Shown here: positions 58,429-58,811 of the stretch, piece by piece
Layout of the letters: the number at the start of each line of letters is the position of its first letter
Numbering within the stretch: position 1 is the stretch's first letter
From: a bacterium
Lineage (GTDB): Bacteria > Bacillota_A > Clostridia > Lachnospirales > Lachnospiraceae
DNA length: 58,811 nucleotides
Reading direction: 5' to 3'
NCBI GenBank assembly: GCA_004562915.1
Contig: SFQZ01000009.1
Coordinates: 1 to 58,811, forward strand
The notes under the pieces: model-generated
Told to the model about the DNA's origin: nothing
Seen by the model: only the letters and a program-made list of their open reading frames with translations
Database searches by the model: none
Program-made: the position numbers and the translations under genes

Positions 58429-58811
58429 TACAAGAATTCTCCTCAAGCGAAGTCGCCATCTCTGCAGCAATTTTTATACATGTTTCAGGCTTTCTTTCAA
58501 ACATCGTAATTCTTCTTCGAGACGATCTGCCCGTTCTTTCTCCTGGTCCGCGCGATTCTTTTCCTTTCTTTTCCTTTTCCGCTCGATTCTTTTCCTTTTC
58601 CGCTCGATTCTTTTCCTTTTCCGCTTGTTGTCGTTCACGTTCAGTATTGACTTGTTCTTCTTGTCGTCCCTGTTGAATCAACATTTCTTCACGCTCAAAG
58701 AATTTCATATACTCTAATGACACCTCCTTATCTTGTTTTACAATATTAACCATTTGTTGTATGTTCCGAAGATTATCATTTTGGGCATTTCCCTCTGTAG
58801 TATGCTCCATA
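58421..58811 (-). pseudogene. C-terminal part of an Rpn/PD-(D/E)XK-type nuclease, frameshifted and cut by the window end
   Basis: The visible frame reads from the window edge (an ATG at 58810 may be internal). SLEYMKFFEREEMLIQQGRQ and the following charged coiled coil resemble the tail of Rpn family recombination-promoting nucleases common in Lachnospiraceae; the nuclease domain would lie beyond 58811. Within a Glu/Lys/Arg heptad repeat the frame is thrown off by a 10-bp expansion. Another frame after that point gives a better continuation (ADQEKERADRLEEELRCLKE), ending at 58474. The tail used now (to 58421) looks accidental. Confidence 0.65.
58554..58626. repeat. 21-bp tandem repeat in coding sequence with a 10-bp expansion
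   Basis: Units GATTCTTTTCCTTTTCCGCT plus one base at 58585-58605 and 58606-58626; the unit at 58554-58584 is 31 bases, that is 21 plus 10. Encodes repeats of A-E-K-E-K-N-R on the minus strand. Confidence 0.85.

Noticed and set aside
1..58811. CRISPR array, tRNA or rRNA genes, T-box or PyrR leaders
   Set aside because: No regularly spaced direct repeats of 25-40 bases, no tRNA T-arm and CCA pattern, no T-box GGTGG signature and no PyrR loop were seen upstream of the genes where they would be expected; a covariance-model scan would be needed to be certain.

Overview
The window looks like chromosome from a spore-forming Firmicute of the Clostridia, most likely a Lachnospiraceae gut anaerobe (Blautia/Ruminococcus type). 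The signs are moderate GC, strong AGGAGG-type ribosome binding sites, gerABC and spoIIR sporulation/germination genes, a SipL-like SPOCS-LysM coat protein, and an electron-bifurcating lactate dehydrogenase cassette. The genus is an inference. I saw no rRNA, tRNA, CRISPR array, intact transposase or phage module.

Layout. 1-17 kb: a GH4 glycosidase; alanine dehydrogenase with a NhaC-type antiporter; three MATE exporters in two transcription units, one starting with a GNAT acetyltransferase and a DUF1349 protein, the other with a GH38 alpha-mannosidase; then a macro-domain hydrolase, cysK-yqeY and an FKBP/trigger-factor-like lipoprotein. 17-31 kb (envelope and spore genes): two tandem membrane-anchored polysaccharide-deacetylase paralogues, one of which has lost every metal/catalytic residue; the run gerA-gerB-gerC-spoIIR-murI-DUF1934; ispE with a GntR regulator; a PrcB-like lipoprotein with the SipL-like protein; and plsC. 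31-40 kb: ddl-murF followed by a GH36 alpha-galactosidase and an aldo/keto reductase, an L,D-transpeptidase and an aminotransferase. 40-49 kb: an RlmI-like methyltransferase, a flavin reductase, a solitary microcompartment shell protein, a four-cluster ferredoxin, a uracil permease and a CarD regulator. Next come the decayed remains of a LysR/nickel-peptide ABC transporter locus and a Zn/Cd-type P-type ATPase under a textbook promoter with a perfect 14-bp operator dyad. 49-58.8 kb: etfB-etfA-lctD with two transporters (lactate oxidation by electron bifurcation), two alpha/beta hydrolases, a papain-fold protein, a DUF2284 protein, and the frameshifted end of an Rpn-type nuclease at the window edge.

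The most unusual signals are not protein families. (1) A roughly 200-bp element with 27-31 bp complementary ends occurs twice, each time between the 3' ends of convergent genes. (2) A roughly 65-bp leader/promoter element with a long identical 3' block lies upstream of two unrelated genes, with a degenerate third trace. (3) Four strong hairpins are packed into 190 bp between ldt and ddl. (4) A deacetylase pseudoenzyme sits beside its intact twin. (5) A microcompartment shell gene has no visible partners. (6) A 10-bp expansion in a 21-bp coding repeat breaks the frame of the Rpn-like protein.

Many start codons were moved inward from the longest open frame to the ATG, GTG or TTG that has a good ribosome binding site. 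Promoter calls rest on reading -35/-10 hexamers by eye and are predictions.
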